Source: Mucilaginibacter kameinonensis (GTDB lineage Bacteria > Bacteroidota > Bacteroidia > Sphingobacteriales > Sphingobacteriaceae). Taken from it: 59,900 nucleotides of DNA. Where the stretch lies: contig NZ_RCWZ01000009.1 of NCBI RefSeq assembly GCF_003675385.1, positions 1 through 59,900 of the forward strand, read 5' to 3'. The translations under genes were made by a program, and so were the position numbers. Positions 25,114 through 32,468 of this stretch are shown here, piece by piece. Position 1 is the first letter of the stretch. Each line of letters opens with the position of its first letter. The notes below the pieces were generated by a model that worked only from the letters and a program-made list of their open reading frames with translations, had not been told where the DNA came from and did no database searches.

Positions 25114-25629
25114 TCAGTATAAACTTAATTCATTAATCGGTAATAGTTCGTGAAAAGTTTTAAACACCCCTAAATGGCTCTTCTCGTCCAAAGGGGAAAG
25201 TAACTTGCTGTCAATGAATTGAATTAGTTTTTGCCGGTTCATAAACCCTAAAATATCACATGTTCGGTTTTCCAGGTTAACCAATATAAATACTGCGATA
25301 TCAAATTCCCTCTTAGGTATTTTAGGGGTTTCTCCAAAGCCAAAGGCAACAACGATTATCTTTTGGGAATTTAAATTAAAGGCTGGGGTATAATTCCGGT
25401 CAGCTTCTTTCCGGCCCGCATCAATGTGCGGCGTTCCCAAAAACCTTTCCAGGGCTATTTCACCATAAGAGCGTACCAAAAAATTATTAAAATATACCTG
25501 CCCTTCAAACCGGTCGCGTAAATGATTTATATTTTTAATGCCTAAGTTTTTTAACGCTAAACTTTTTAACCACTCGTATTTAACATATTCAACCTTTACT
25601 TTAAAAGTGCTTTTGCTTTCTAAATTCAT
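25114..25629 (-). CDS. Unknown protein of the restriction island
   Basis: 171 aa, soluble. The centre has the pattern SYGEIALERFLG ... REFDIAVFILVN, reminiscent of PD-(D/E)XK-like nuclease folds (Glu in a helix, Asp in a strand), but I cannot confirm an active site. It overlaps vsr (ATGA) and precedes the methyltransferase, so it is a structural part of the operon. It may be a further restriction subunit or a specificity factor. Confidence 0.7.
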   Translation of the reverse strand: MNLESKSTFKVKVEYVKYEWLKSLALKNLGIKNINHLRDRFEGQVYFNNFLVRSYGEIALERFLGTPHIDAGRKEADRNYTPAFNLNSQKIIVVAFGFGETPKIPKREFDIAVFILVNLENRTCDILGFMNRQKLIQFIDSKLLSPLDEKSHLGVFKTFHELLPINELSLY

Positions 25630-26051
25630 TCATCAGTATTTTTTATGGTAGCTGCAAGGTTTTGTAGGGTGTCTTCAATTTTACCCTTTTTTAAATCACA
25701 CTCCCATACTTCTAAAACACGCCAACCTAATCCTGTCAATTTTTCTGCGGCCTCTTTGTCGCGAGTAATGTTCCTCTCTATCTTTGGCAGCCAGTACCCT
25801 TCATTGCTTTTCGGTACAACGAAATATCTGCAATCTTTATGTCCGTGCCAAAAACATCCTTGTACAAATATCGCGGTTTTATATTTGGGTAAAATCAAAT
25901 CAGGTTTTCCGGGAAGTTCCTTTACGTTCAGACGATATCTAAACCCGCGCGAAAATAAATATCTACGCACCTTAAGTTCCGGTTTAGTATTCTTACTGCG
26001 GATTTTGGACATATTAAAGCTGCGTGTTTCCTTTGAATGAGTATCCGCCAT
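25626..26051 (-). CDS. vsr: Very short patch repair endonuclease
   Basis: 141 aa, full length for Vsr. It shows SKIRSKNTKPELKVRRYLFS, Asp51 (PGKPDLIL) and the FWHGH motif (67-71), plus the zinc-type Cys/His pattern CFWHGHKDC. Vsr nicks 5' of the T in T:G mismatches arising from deaminated 5-methylcytosine, so it protects the site of the C5 methyltransferase encoded two genes downstream. It is the first gene of the six-gene operon. Confidence 0.95.
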   Translation of the reverse strand: MADTHSKETRSFNMSKIRSKNTKPELKVRRYLFSRGFRYRLNVKELPGKPDLILPKYKTAIFVQGCFWHGHKDCRYFVVPKSNEGYWLPKIERNITRDKEAAEKLTGLGWRVLEVWECDLKKGKIEDTLQNLAATIKNTDE

Positions 26052-26119
26052 TACCGGTAAAATTTGTTTAAAAGTTAATTTTTATTCTTGATATTTCTGA
26101 ATAATTCGTATTTTTAAAT

Positions 26120-26362
26120 ATGAATTTTTGGGCTAACACACGTTACGATTATCAGTCTTTAACGACACTTTCAGAAGATAAATTGCTCTTGTTGGTTAAT
26201 GGCATGAGCCGTGAGGATATTATTGAATGGCTCGCCTGGAACGACCCAAACGGTATTTATCACGACGAGCAATCCTTAAAAGAATTTGGCAATAAAATGT
26301 CTCGTAGTGAAGGCTTAGAAATACTTCTTAGACAAGTTGAGGAAAATCGGGTACCTGTTTAA
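26120..26362 (+). CDS. Hypothetical 80-aa protein
   Basis: A short soluble protein, divergent from vsr, with 68 bp between the starts. The central segment (DIIEWLAWNDPNGIYHDEQS) is helical and aromatic. No family recognised. It could be regulatory for the restriction operon, but nothing in the sequence proves this. Confidence 0.55.
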   Translation: MNFWANTRYDYQSLTTLSEDKLLLLVNGMSREDIIEWLAWNDPNGIYHDEQSLKEFGNKMSRSEGLEILLRQVEENRVPV

Positions 26363-26440
26363 TTCTTGAAACTTTACAAGAGAAACCTTTATCATACTCA
26401 CACCTTCCTTTATTCTTAACTGATACCACAAATGGGGCTA

Positions 26441-26547
26441 TGCTATCATAATTATATGCGATGCCTGGTAATAAAAATAGTTTTTGCTATCATTTTGGCT
26501 GCCGATCTGACCTGATCAGCGGGCGCTCCTGTATTGATATGCTATCA
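26441..26547. repeat. Phased TGMTAKCA array C
   Basis: TGCTATCA at 26441, 26485 and 26540: intervals 44 and 55 bp. First core GCCTGGT class, second the terminal module (CTGATCAGCGGGCGCTCC). Lies in the roughly 400-bp gap between two plus-strand genes, 78 nt after the stop of the first. Confidence 0.88.
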
Positions 26548-26574
26548 TTTATCATGTTGTAATCTGATATAAAT

Positions 26575-26608
26575 AAAAAGCCGTCCAAACTTGCTTCAGA
26601 CGGCTTTT
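26575..26608. terminator. Bidirectional rho-independent terminator
   Basis: AAAAGCCGTC ... GACGGCTTTT with a 13-nt loop forms a 10-bp stem flanked by A-rich and T-rich ends, so it can terminate in both directions. It follows array C and ends transcription from the 26120 gene. Confidence 0.8.
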
Positions 26609-26761
26609 AACCTAAACCTTATCACAATAAACTGGTAAGGTATACCAGTTGATTATTTTTATAGAAGCAAATATAGTGGCTTTATCGGCAAAACAAAGTA
26701 GTGAGATAATTACGGCAGCTTTTTTGTTAGTTAAATAAGTTAAAGTTCAAATAACACTGAT

Positions 26762-27040
26762 ATGGGATATTTTACAACGCCGGTTGTTCTTGATATTGAC
26801 ACACCCGAAGGCAACAGAAAGACTATAACTATAGTTCCTGATTATGTAGAAAGTGAAAAGCGTTTTACAGGGGCTTATGAAATTTGGGAAGAAGATAGAA
26901 GTCACGGATATATCGCTTTTGATGATGCCCACGAGCATTGGGAACATAGCGATATGGATTTGTCATATTCAGAAATTGTGCAGCTTGCTTCCTTTATTAA
27001 AGATCACGAAGATGCAGATTTAGACGGAGTAGAGTTTTGA
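26762..27040 (+). CDS. Hypothetical 92-aa acidic protein
   Basis: Soluble and strongly acidic, beta-rich first half. The C-terminal pattern WEHSDMDLSYSEIVQLASFI resembles WEMNSDLDLDTEYEIVNFI in the 86-aa protein at 34782-35042, so the two are probably paralogues. No known function. It is convergent with the gene at 27044. Confidence 0.62.
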   Translation: MGYFTTPVVLDIDTPEGNRKTITIVPDYVESEKRFTGAYEIWEEDRSHGYIAFDDAHEHWEHSDMDLSYSEIVQLASFIKDHEDADLDGVEF

Positions 27041-27043
27041 GCG

Positions 27044-27319
27044 TTATTCTTCGGTTCGCAACTCGATGTCGGGATAATCCAATAAATTGGCAGCATACCA
27101 TAATATGGACATTTCAATATCCATTTGCTCCTGACCGGAATATCCTACCGTTTGAAATATTAACGGGTCGCCGTGATCATCACCATAATATTGTACCTCG
27201 TTTGCGTCAAACGAAAATTCGTCAAACATTGCAAAAACTTCAATAGATAAGTTTTTACTGGCGTTTATAATAATATCACGTTTGGGGTTGGTATCTAATA
27301 CCTCAACTATACAATTCAT
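27044..27319 (-). CDS. Hypothetical 91-aa protein
   Basis: A small acidic protein without membrane segment or recognised domain. Its stop lies 3 bp from the stop of the convergent gene at 26762-27040. Array D lies just upstream of it. Confidence 0.55.
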   Translation of the reverse strand: MNCIVEVLDTNPKRDIIINASKNLSIEVFAMFDEFSFDANEVQYYGDDHGDPLIFQTVGYSGQEQMDIEMSILWYAANLLDYPDIELRTEE

Positions 27320-27422
27320 TTTTTAAGGAATTAAGGGTAATTATTAATATAACAGGTTACAAAAGCTAAGGTTGGATATAAGGGCACAAAGTTTTTATAT
27401 GTATAATACAGCAAAAAGAAAA

Positions 27423-27562
27423 TGATAGCAATGTAGTCGCTGATCAATCGACCGGCCAATGAATAATGCTATCATAGTTTTAACCAGGTAAAAGCTCCAG
27501 CTGATTAAAATGATAGCAATGCAATAGTCGCAGCCTGGCTGCAGCCAGTATTTTTGCTAACC
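27423..27562. repeat. Phased TGMTAKCA array D
   Basis: Sites at 27423 (TGATAGCA), 27467 (TGCTATCA), 27511 (TGATAGCA) and 27555 (TGCTAACC, degenerate), all 44 bp apart although the 8-mer orientation alternates. Cores: CTGATCAATCGACCGGCC (same class as the first core of array K), a CCAGG core, and a GCCTGGCTGCAGCCAG core. The left end faces the 27044 gene, the right end lies 48 nt after the stop of the 27611 gene. Confidence 0.86.
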
Positions 27563-27610
27563 AAGATACACCAAAGTGTTTATGACCATAAAGACCAAAT
27601 AATAGGTCTG

Positions 27611-28156
27611 CTATATATTATTTTTAGAATAATCATTTAAAAGCTCTATTGCTTGCTGAATTTGCAATTCGCTTAACTTACCAGTGGTACAATCTTCCTC
27701 GATAAGTCTGCGTATTCGGTCTTTACCGTCCTGATTATGTTCTATTAAATCAAAAACGCAAATCATTTCACCGGCAGTAAGAGTGGGGTTTAAATACCCG
27801 GCTTCGGCTAAAGCGGTTACCCTTTCATTAAGCTGGTTTTTTTCGCGTTGTTTTTGGTAGAAGTTTGACAAAAGCTGCAAAAGAAAATTCTTTTTAATGT
27901 AGATATGGTTGGATTCAGCAAAGTCACTTAAATATTCAATTGCTTGTTCAATTTGTCCTTTCGTTAAATCAGTTGTGTATTTCCCGTTTAACAGACTATC
28001 TAACCTCGTTTTGCCGTCAGGGTTTTGCTCGACTAACTTAAAGACATTGATCATTTCATAAGCGGTAAGATTCCTACGTAAAAAATGAGCCACAAATATT
28101 TTAAGCACCATTTCGGTAATGGATTGTTTTTCGGTTTGTTCTTGGTATTCTATCAT
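27611..28156 (-). CDS. Hypothetical protein with internal duplication
   Basis: 181 aa, helical. Two related halves are visible: LTAYEMINVFKLVEQNPDGKTR (about 35-56) and LTAGEMICVFDLIEHNQDGK (about 115-134), each followed by a similar QIxQAIExLxD(F/Y) segment, so the gene arose by duplication of a unit of about 80 residues. No family recognised. It is flanked by arrays D and E. Confidence 0.65.
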   Translation of the reverse strand: MIEYQEQTEKQSITEMVLKIFVAHFLRRNLTAYEMINVFKLVEQNPDGKTRLDSLLNGKYTTDLTKGQIEQAIEYLSDFAESNHIYIKKNFLLQLLSNFYQKQREKNQLNERVTALAEAGYLNPTLTAGEMICVFDLIEHNQDGKDRIRRLIEEDCTTGKLSELQIQQAIELLNDYSKNNI

Positions 28157-28233
28157 GCCGGGAAACTAAAAACTAATAAATAATTAAAATTACGGGTTCC
28201 CGTATTTAGATCGTTCGCGACAAAAAATTATAC

Positions 28234-28340
28234 TGCTATCAAAATTCCATGCAGCGCCTGGTAGCCGGTCTCAAAAATGCTATCACTTGTAACACTGATC
28301 TGGCCGGGCCTGGGCATGCTCCGGCGAATAATTGATAGCA
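28234..28340. repeat. Phased TGMTAKCA array E
   Basis: TGCTATCA at 28234 and 28278, TGATAGCA at 28333: 44 and 55 bp. Core 1 GCGCCTGGTAGCCGG, core 2 the terminal module with GGGCCTGGGCATGCTCCGG. The array starts 3 nt after the stop codon of the gene at 28344-28541. Confidence 0.9.
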
Positions 28341-28343
28341 TTT

Positions 28344-28541
28344 TCAAATGATATCTTCTTTTATATTTTCAATCTTGTTTTCATTTAACCACTTTTCAAA
28401 AGCCTTTGGCTCATTGGTTGTATAGTGAATTATACGTCCATCTTTGAGCATAAGCGTAAAAAGCTCATTTGATGGTTTAAATTTCTTAATGTTTGATGCC
28501 GATTCCTTAAAATCAGCAAAAGGGCTTTCTGTCTTTTTCAT
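28344..28541 (-). CDS. Hypothetical 65-aa protein
   Basis: A short basic protein of unknown family; the middle reads as a small beta-hairpin (FTLMLKDGRIIHYTTNEP) followed by a helix. It is bounded on both sides by phased arrays (E at its 3' end, F at its 5' side), so it looks like a one-gene unit. Confidence 0.5.
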   Translation of the reverse strand: MKKTESPFADFKESASNIKKFKPSNELFTLMLKDGRIIHYTTNEPKAFEKWLNENKIENIKEDII

Positions 28542-28607
28542 AGGTTTAGGGTTGATTAAAGTTATTCTTTTTGCCGGTTAATTCAAGTTGCTTTCAGTAT
28601 ATGAAAA

Positions 28608-28757
28608 TGCTATCAAAATAATTAAACTTGAAGATCTCTTGGTTGACCATTTGCTATCAAAACCGGTTTCAGATCTTGCGGCCGGCACAAAGTTTTGCTA
28701 TCATTCTATAAATTGTTTTGTTTAAGGAAGGACGGCGCCTCAATTCGTGTGATAGCA
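28608..28757. repeat. Phased TGMTAKCA array F
   Basis: TGCTATCA at 28608, 28652 and 28696, TGATAGCA at 28750: 44, 44 and 54 bp. Cores: GAAGATCT class, GCCGGC class, then a divergent terminal core (GGACGGCGCC). It begins 1 nt after the stop of the serine recombinase gene. Confidence 0.9.
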
Positions 28758-28758
28758 T

Positions 28759-29316
28759 TTAATGATAATTGATATACTTATAAACGGTGCTATTGCTTTT
28801 TATATCAAGCGTTTTCCTGATCTCCGCTATACTAACCTTTGCTGCGTATAGCTTTTTCACCTTCTTCATCTTGCTTTCTGCATCAGGGCTTAAACCTTTG
28901 GGACGGCCCCCTACCCTGCCACGTTCTTTAGCAGCCCTTAAACCGGCTACAGTCCGTTCGATCTGAACGGTTCGTTCATTTTCAGCAAGGATGGCATTTA
29001 GGCTAAACCAAATCTTACCCATCGGTGTAGCTGTATCGATACCTTCACTGATCGAGATAAAACGGATATCTTTTTCCTTGAACTCGGTCATTAGTTTGAT
29101 TAGTTCCCAGGCTGTACGGCCTAATCTGTCGATCTTCCACACAACAACCGTATCACCACTTCTAAGTTGTGTATAAAGGGCTTCCCATTCCTTTCTAAAC
29201 TTAACCCCACTTTCCTTTTCAAAGAATACTTTATCACATTTATAATTGTTTAAAGCATCATCTTGCAGGTGCAAATTTTGATCTTTTTTTGAAACCCTTT
29301 TATAGCCAAAAATCAT
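28759..29316 (-). CDS. Serine recombinase (resolvase/invertase family)
   Basis: 185 aa. The N-terminal catalytic domain has the nucleophile Ser9 in GYKRVSKKDQN, the WKIDRLGR motif (about 60-67) and ENERTVQIERTVAGL, with a basic hinge (RGRVGGRPKGLS) and a C-terminal HTH (about 150-183). It would resolve plasmid dimers or invert or excise DNA between short sites. Its 3' end abuts array F. Whether the arrays are its recombination sites is open. Confidence 0.92.
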   Translation of the reverse strand: MIFGYKRVSKKDQNLHLQDDALNNYKCDKVFFEKESGVKFRKEWEALYTQLRSGDTVVVWKIDRLGRTAWELIKLMTEFKEKDIRFISISEGIDTATPMGKIWFSLNAILAENERTVQIERTVAGLRAAKERGRVGGRPKGLSPDAESKMKKVKKLYAAKVSIAEIRKTLDIKSNSTVYKYINYH

Positions 29317-29329
29317 ATAGTAAGCCGCT

Positions 29330-29527
29330 TTATTTTATTAATGATTTGTACTCCTGCTCTAATTCCCGAATATAATCATTCAAACACTTTTGCAATCCAA
29401 AAACCAAAGCTGTGATAAGTAATACGCCGATGGCGGCCGTTAAGATTACATCTGTGAGTGTTGCTTGATGGGCGGGCTGTTTCATTCCAGTCCCGTACAA
29501 CGCCGCTAAAATATCTGCATCCATCAT
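29330..29527 (-). CDS. Small membrane protein, 65 aa
   Basis: One membrane helix (about residues 26-44) and a charged C-terminus (DYIRELEQEYKSLIK). The start overlaps the stop of the primase gene (ATGA), so it is translated with it. No family recognised. Confidence 0.6.
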   Translation of the reverse strand: MMDADILAALYGTGMKQPAHQATLTDVILTAAIGVLLITALVFGLQKCLNDYIRELEQEYKSLIK

Positions 29528-30468
29528 CTTTTCATTTTATACTCGCCGCGCTGCGCCATTAAAAAATCGTTAATATCATTCAATCCTTTTTCAGCGTAGA
29601 AGGAACTCTGGTCGGTGGCACCTTTAATAAGCTTGATAGCTTTTTGGGTTGCATGCTTGCCCCCTACTCCATCACGGCCATTATCAAAATACGTATGAAC
29701 TGGTATGCCTTTTTCAATGGATTTGGTATTAATTTTCTCGCAAAGCAACTCTGTAAGGTTACCGGTTCCATTAAGCAAAATGGCATTGAAACTTTCATCA
29801 GGAAATAAATGCCTATAGCTGGCAAAGTCCATAGAACCTTCAAATAATTTTATGCTTTGCGGTTGGCTCCCCACCGTGAAAGTGGAGATTCCACCGCCCT
29901 TCAAATTGCCTTTATACACGCTCGACCGAACGGCGTAACCGTTATTGGCGTTTTGAAAACCAATTGCAAAAAAGTGATCTTTTCCGGTTGACCAGTGAAC
30001 TTCCTTTGCTACTCCCTCCACATCTTTAATTCCTAAACCCCGGCTATGCAAATAATTTATTAAAGCGGGATGCTGCACCGTGTCGAGTACTTTTTTTATT
30101 TCAATGTCCAGTTCTGTTTCGCCGTTTTTTTTAAAGAAGGCGTGATACCCATCGGCAATGATATCCGTGCTATTGGATAACCGCTTAATAGCTTCAACAA
30201 ATGTCTTATTTTCAAATTTTTGTACAGCCTTTATTATATCGCCACCTTCACCAAGGGCATGATCGTACCAAAGATTATCCTTGTCTTTTATACTGATTGA
30301 ACCCGTTTTTTGGTGGTCAAAGCCAAAAAAGTACTCCTTCCCTTTTTTGCCCTCGTAACGTAATGTGCCGATATTTTCTAAGGTGAAAAAGTAATCCAGC
30401 AAGGACATTTCGGATTTAATTCTTGCAGCTTCTGCGGTTAACGCGGCATAATCATTTTTGGCATTCAT
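29524..30468 (-). CDS. TraP-like DNA primase with Toprim domain
   Basis: 314 aa. The N-terminus (about 25-100, FFGFDHQKTGSISI and GEGGDIIKAVQKF) resembles a CHC2 primase zinc domain but has no cysteines, so zinc is absent. A Toprim domain follows with E210 (KLFEGSMDF) and D262/D266 (YFDNGRDG). Such proteins prime replication of the transferred strand in the recipient, as TraP does in CTnDOT-like elements. Four TGTGTAAT repeats (30503-30609) lie upstream. Confidence 0.85.
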   Translation of the reverse strand: MNAKNDYAALTAEAARIKSEMSLLDYFFTLENIGTLRYEGKKGKEYFFGFDHQKTGSISIKDKDNLWYDHALGEGGDIIKAVQKFENKTFVEAIKRLSNSTDIIADGYHAFFKKNGETELDIEIKKVLDTVQHPALINYLHSRGLGIKDVEGVAKEVHWSTGKDHFFAIGFQNANNGYAVRSSVYKGNLKGGGISTFTVGSQPQSIKLFEGSMDFASYRHLFPDESFNAILLNGTGNLTELLCEKINTKSIEKGIPVHTYFDNGRDGVGGKHATQKAIKLIKGATDQSSFYAEKGLNDINDFLMAQRGEYKMKR

Positions 30469-30502
30469 AAGTTTACAATTAAAGGTAATAATTAATTAAT
30501 AA

Positions 30503-30609
30503 TGTGTAATCGGTTTTGTGTAATAGTTTTGTGTAATGGTTTTGGCACAAAAAAACCGACTTTTAATCGGTTCCGGCAGATTACATTAAAACGTTCGTTT
30601 TTGTGTAAT
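30503..30609 (+). repeat. TGTGTAAT direct repeats upstream of the primase gene
   Basis: TGTGTAAT at 30503, 30517, 30530 and 30602; the first three are 13-14 bp apart and followed by (C/A/G)GTTTT. They lie between the divergent primase and 30665 genes and look like a regulator binding array. Confidence 0.65.
30549..30572 (-). terminator. Hairpin with T-run (minus strand)
   Basis: AACCGA ... TCGGTT with a 7-nt AT-rich loop. On the minus strand it is followed by seven T residues, the form of a rho-independent terminator. It would stop leftward transcription from the 31 kb gene before it reaches the primase. Confidence 0.65.
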
Positions 30610-30664
30610 GGGTAATAAACAATTCAGATAGCGTTAGTTAGCACCACAATGAATATATTTGATT

Positions 30665-30886
30665 ATGGCAGAAATAGTAGAAGTAGTTCATCTTGAACAA
30701 TTAAACCGGATATTAGACTATATCGGTATTGTGCTTAGAAAAAGAGTTGAAAATGGGCACCAGGTGCAATTTTCGTATGAGAATATCACTAATCATATAG
30801 AAGGCCTCGACGAAGATCCCTTTAGAAATGGCATTGATGCTTTACTTGAAGTATATAAACCGGGATTTCTAAAATTTGATATTTAA
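30665..30886 (+). CDS. Hypothetical 73-aa protein
   Basis: I chose the ATG at 30665; the open frame extends two codons to a TTG. Soluble, helical, acidic. Divergent from the primase. No family recognised. Confidence 0.55.
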   Translation: MAEIVEVVHLEQLNRILDYIGIVLRKRVENGHQVQFSYENITNHIEGLDEDPFRNGIDALLEVYKPGFLKFDI

Positions 30887-30903
30887 CCTGTAGGGCCAGG
30901 GAA

Positions 30904-31098
30904 TTAAGATGGTAGCCTATTACGCTTAATTCGGATTTGTCTTTTTCGCTCTGCATCAGCCAATCTTAGCTCTTCTCTATCCTCATCTGATAAGCTTTCT
31001 AAATATTTTTCATGTTCATCCCACTTTGCTTGTTGTTCTTCTTGCTTTTGCCACTCGCGATCAGCTTTTTCAAACAGGTAATCTTCTTCATTTTTCAT
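30904..31098 (-). CDS. Hypothetical highly charged 64-aa protein
   Basis: Almost entirely Glu, Lys, Arg, Asp and Gln, with the spacing of a continuous charged helix or coiled coil (FEKADREWQKQEEQQAKWDE). Such short genes are common plasmid accessories; function unknown. It is convergent with the gene at 30665. Confidence 0.55.
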   Translation of the reverse strand: MKNEEDYLFEKADREWQKQEEQQAKWDEHEKYLESLSDEDREELRLADAERKRQIRIKRNRLPS

Positions 31099-31259
31099 AT
31101 ATACAATCTTTTAAAGTTTTTATTTATTTATAAGATACTGACTGACAAAAAAAGGCGGGTTCAATCCGATTACTCGCTAACAAAAACCAAATCCGGTTTA
31201 CTTTTAGCTCTAAAGCTCCTCACTCGTGAAACCATTAGGCTTATCGGAAACTTCAGTAC

Positions 31260-32462
31260 TTAACAATTCTCATATTTTACAATTACTTCAAAAATTAATT
31301 TTTCAAACTCAATATTCAAATTGCGTAATAAGTCGTCGATATCAGCAAATTGACCGCTAAGATTGTGATAGTCGTGCACAATTTTATTCCGTAAAGCATA
31401 GACATGTTCAGTTAAGGTTTCACAATTTTTCTCCGGCAGCAATGTTTTACTTAAGGATTCCAACTTGGGAAAATCAGAAATTTCAAGCTTGCATTTTTCA
31501 TTGAATAACTTGTTTATCCTGGTATCTTCTTTCTTTATATCAATGGCAGCATTAATATCTTTATTTATCAAAGTTACGTTATCCATGACGCTTCTAAATG
31601 AGGTCGCGGACATCGTATTTATCATTAAGGCTGACATCTTAGAACTAAAAGGAGCTTTATTTTTAAAGTACTCAATGGCAATCTTATCAATCAACAATTC
31701 AATAACCTGATATAATAAAATGAATTTGGATAATGGAGGAATTGCAGCTTTCAATGTGCTCTCGAAAAGCTGAGATATGTATTTTTCTTCAATTAAACCA
31801 TTGTCAATACTCTTTAGTTTGATACTGTCAAAAAGACTATACGAGTAAAGCAACGTCTCATTTAGTGGTATACTTACAATTTCAATTTCAGAATAATCGG
31901 TCTCTTTTATAATTGGGGCATATCCTAATTTATAAAGCTGCGGATAATAAATCTGTAGGTCGAAAACTGATAGCTGATCCTTAGTATCATGATATAATAA
32001 TACTACCGTTTCATCATCATAAAAATCTTGAATTTTTAGCGAACTGGGGTCAAACAGATTATTTACCTCATTAATCTTGTTAATGACAAGATCTGCGCTG
32101 AGTAAATGGTAATAACTAATATGCAAAAAGCGATAAAAAAAGTCGGATTCTTTGGAATCGCCTATTGGTGGTAAAATTGAAGAATTGGAAAAGATCGAAA
32201 TGGGAAAAATGATTCCTTTTCTTTGGTTATTAATTTCAACATTGAAACAATTATCGTCTTTTGATCCGAACCGGTTTTTTAATAAAAATATCTTACATGA
32301 AGAAAAATCCTCCTTCGGCCTTACAAGCGGTAAAGGATACTTAATAATAAATGTGTCCCCCGCATCATTGATTAACGTCCCTTCACCTGCCGTTGACGCA
32401 TCCCAGTTTTTTAAAGTAATTTCAAAATGGGCTTTTGAATTATCAGTTAAAACTAAACCCAT
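31260..32462 (-). CDS. HEPN-like protein of a candidate two-gene defence cassette
   Basis: 400 aa, no membrane segment. The C-terminal third is helical and contains R358-N-K-I-V-H363, the Rx4-6H signature of HEPN domains, many of which are RNases in toxin and abortive-infection systems. The first 200 residues are beta-rich and unrecognised. It starts 6 bp after the DGQHR-like gene and forms an operon with it. Low GC relative to its neighbours suggests recent transfer. An Apea-type HEPN is one possibility; the nuclease role is inference. Confidence 0.62.
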   Translation of the reverse strand: MGLVLTDNSKAHFEITLKNWDASTAGEGTLINDAGDTFIIKYPLPLVRPKEDFSSCKIFLLKNRFGSKDDNCFNVEINNQRKGIIFPISIFSNSSILPPIGDSKESDFFYRFLHISYYHLLSADLVINKINEVNNLFDPSSLKIQDFYDDETVVLLYHDTKDQLSVFDLQIYYPQLYKLGYAPIIKETDYSEIEIVSIPLNETLLYSYSLFDSIKLKSIDNGLIEEKYISQLFESTLKAAIPPLSKFILLYQVIELLIDKIAIEYFKNKAPFSSKMSALMINTMSATSFRSVMDNVTLINKDINAAIDIKKEDTRINKLFNEKCKLEISDFPKLESLSKTLLPEKNCETLTEHVYALRNKIVHDYHNLSGQFADIDDLLRNLNIEFEKLIFEVIVKYENC

Positions 32463-32468
32463 AAAAGT

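Noticed and set aside
25645..26040. 131-aa plus-strand frame
   Set aside because: It is the antisense shadow of vsr, whose catalytic motifs are clear on the other strand.
29330..30468. Complete insertion sequence or transposon around the serine recombinase and primase
   Set aside because: No transposase of an IS family, no terminal inverted repeats and no target duplication were found.
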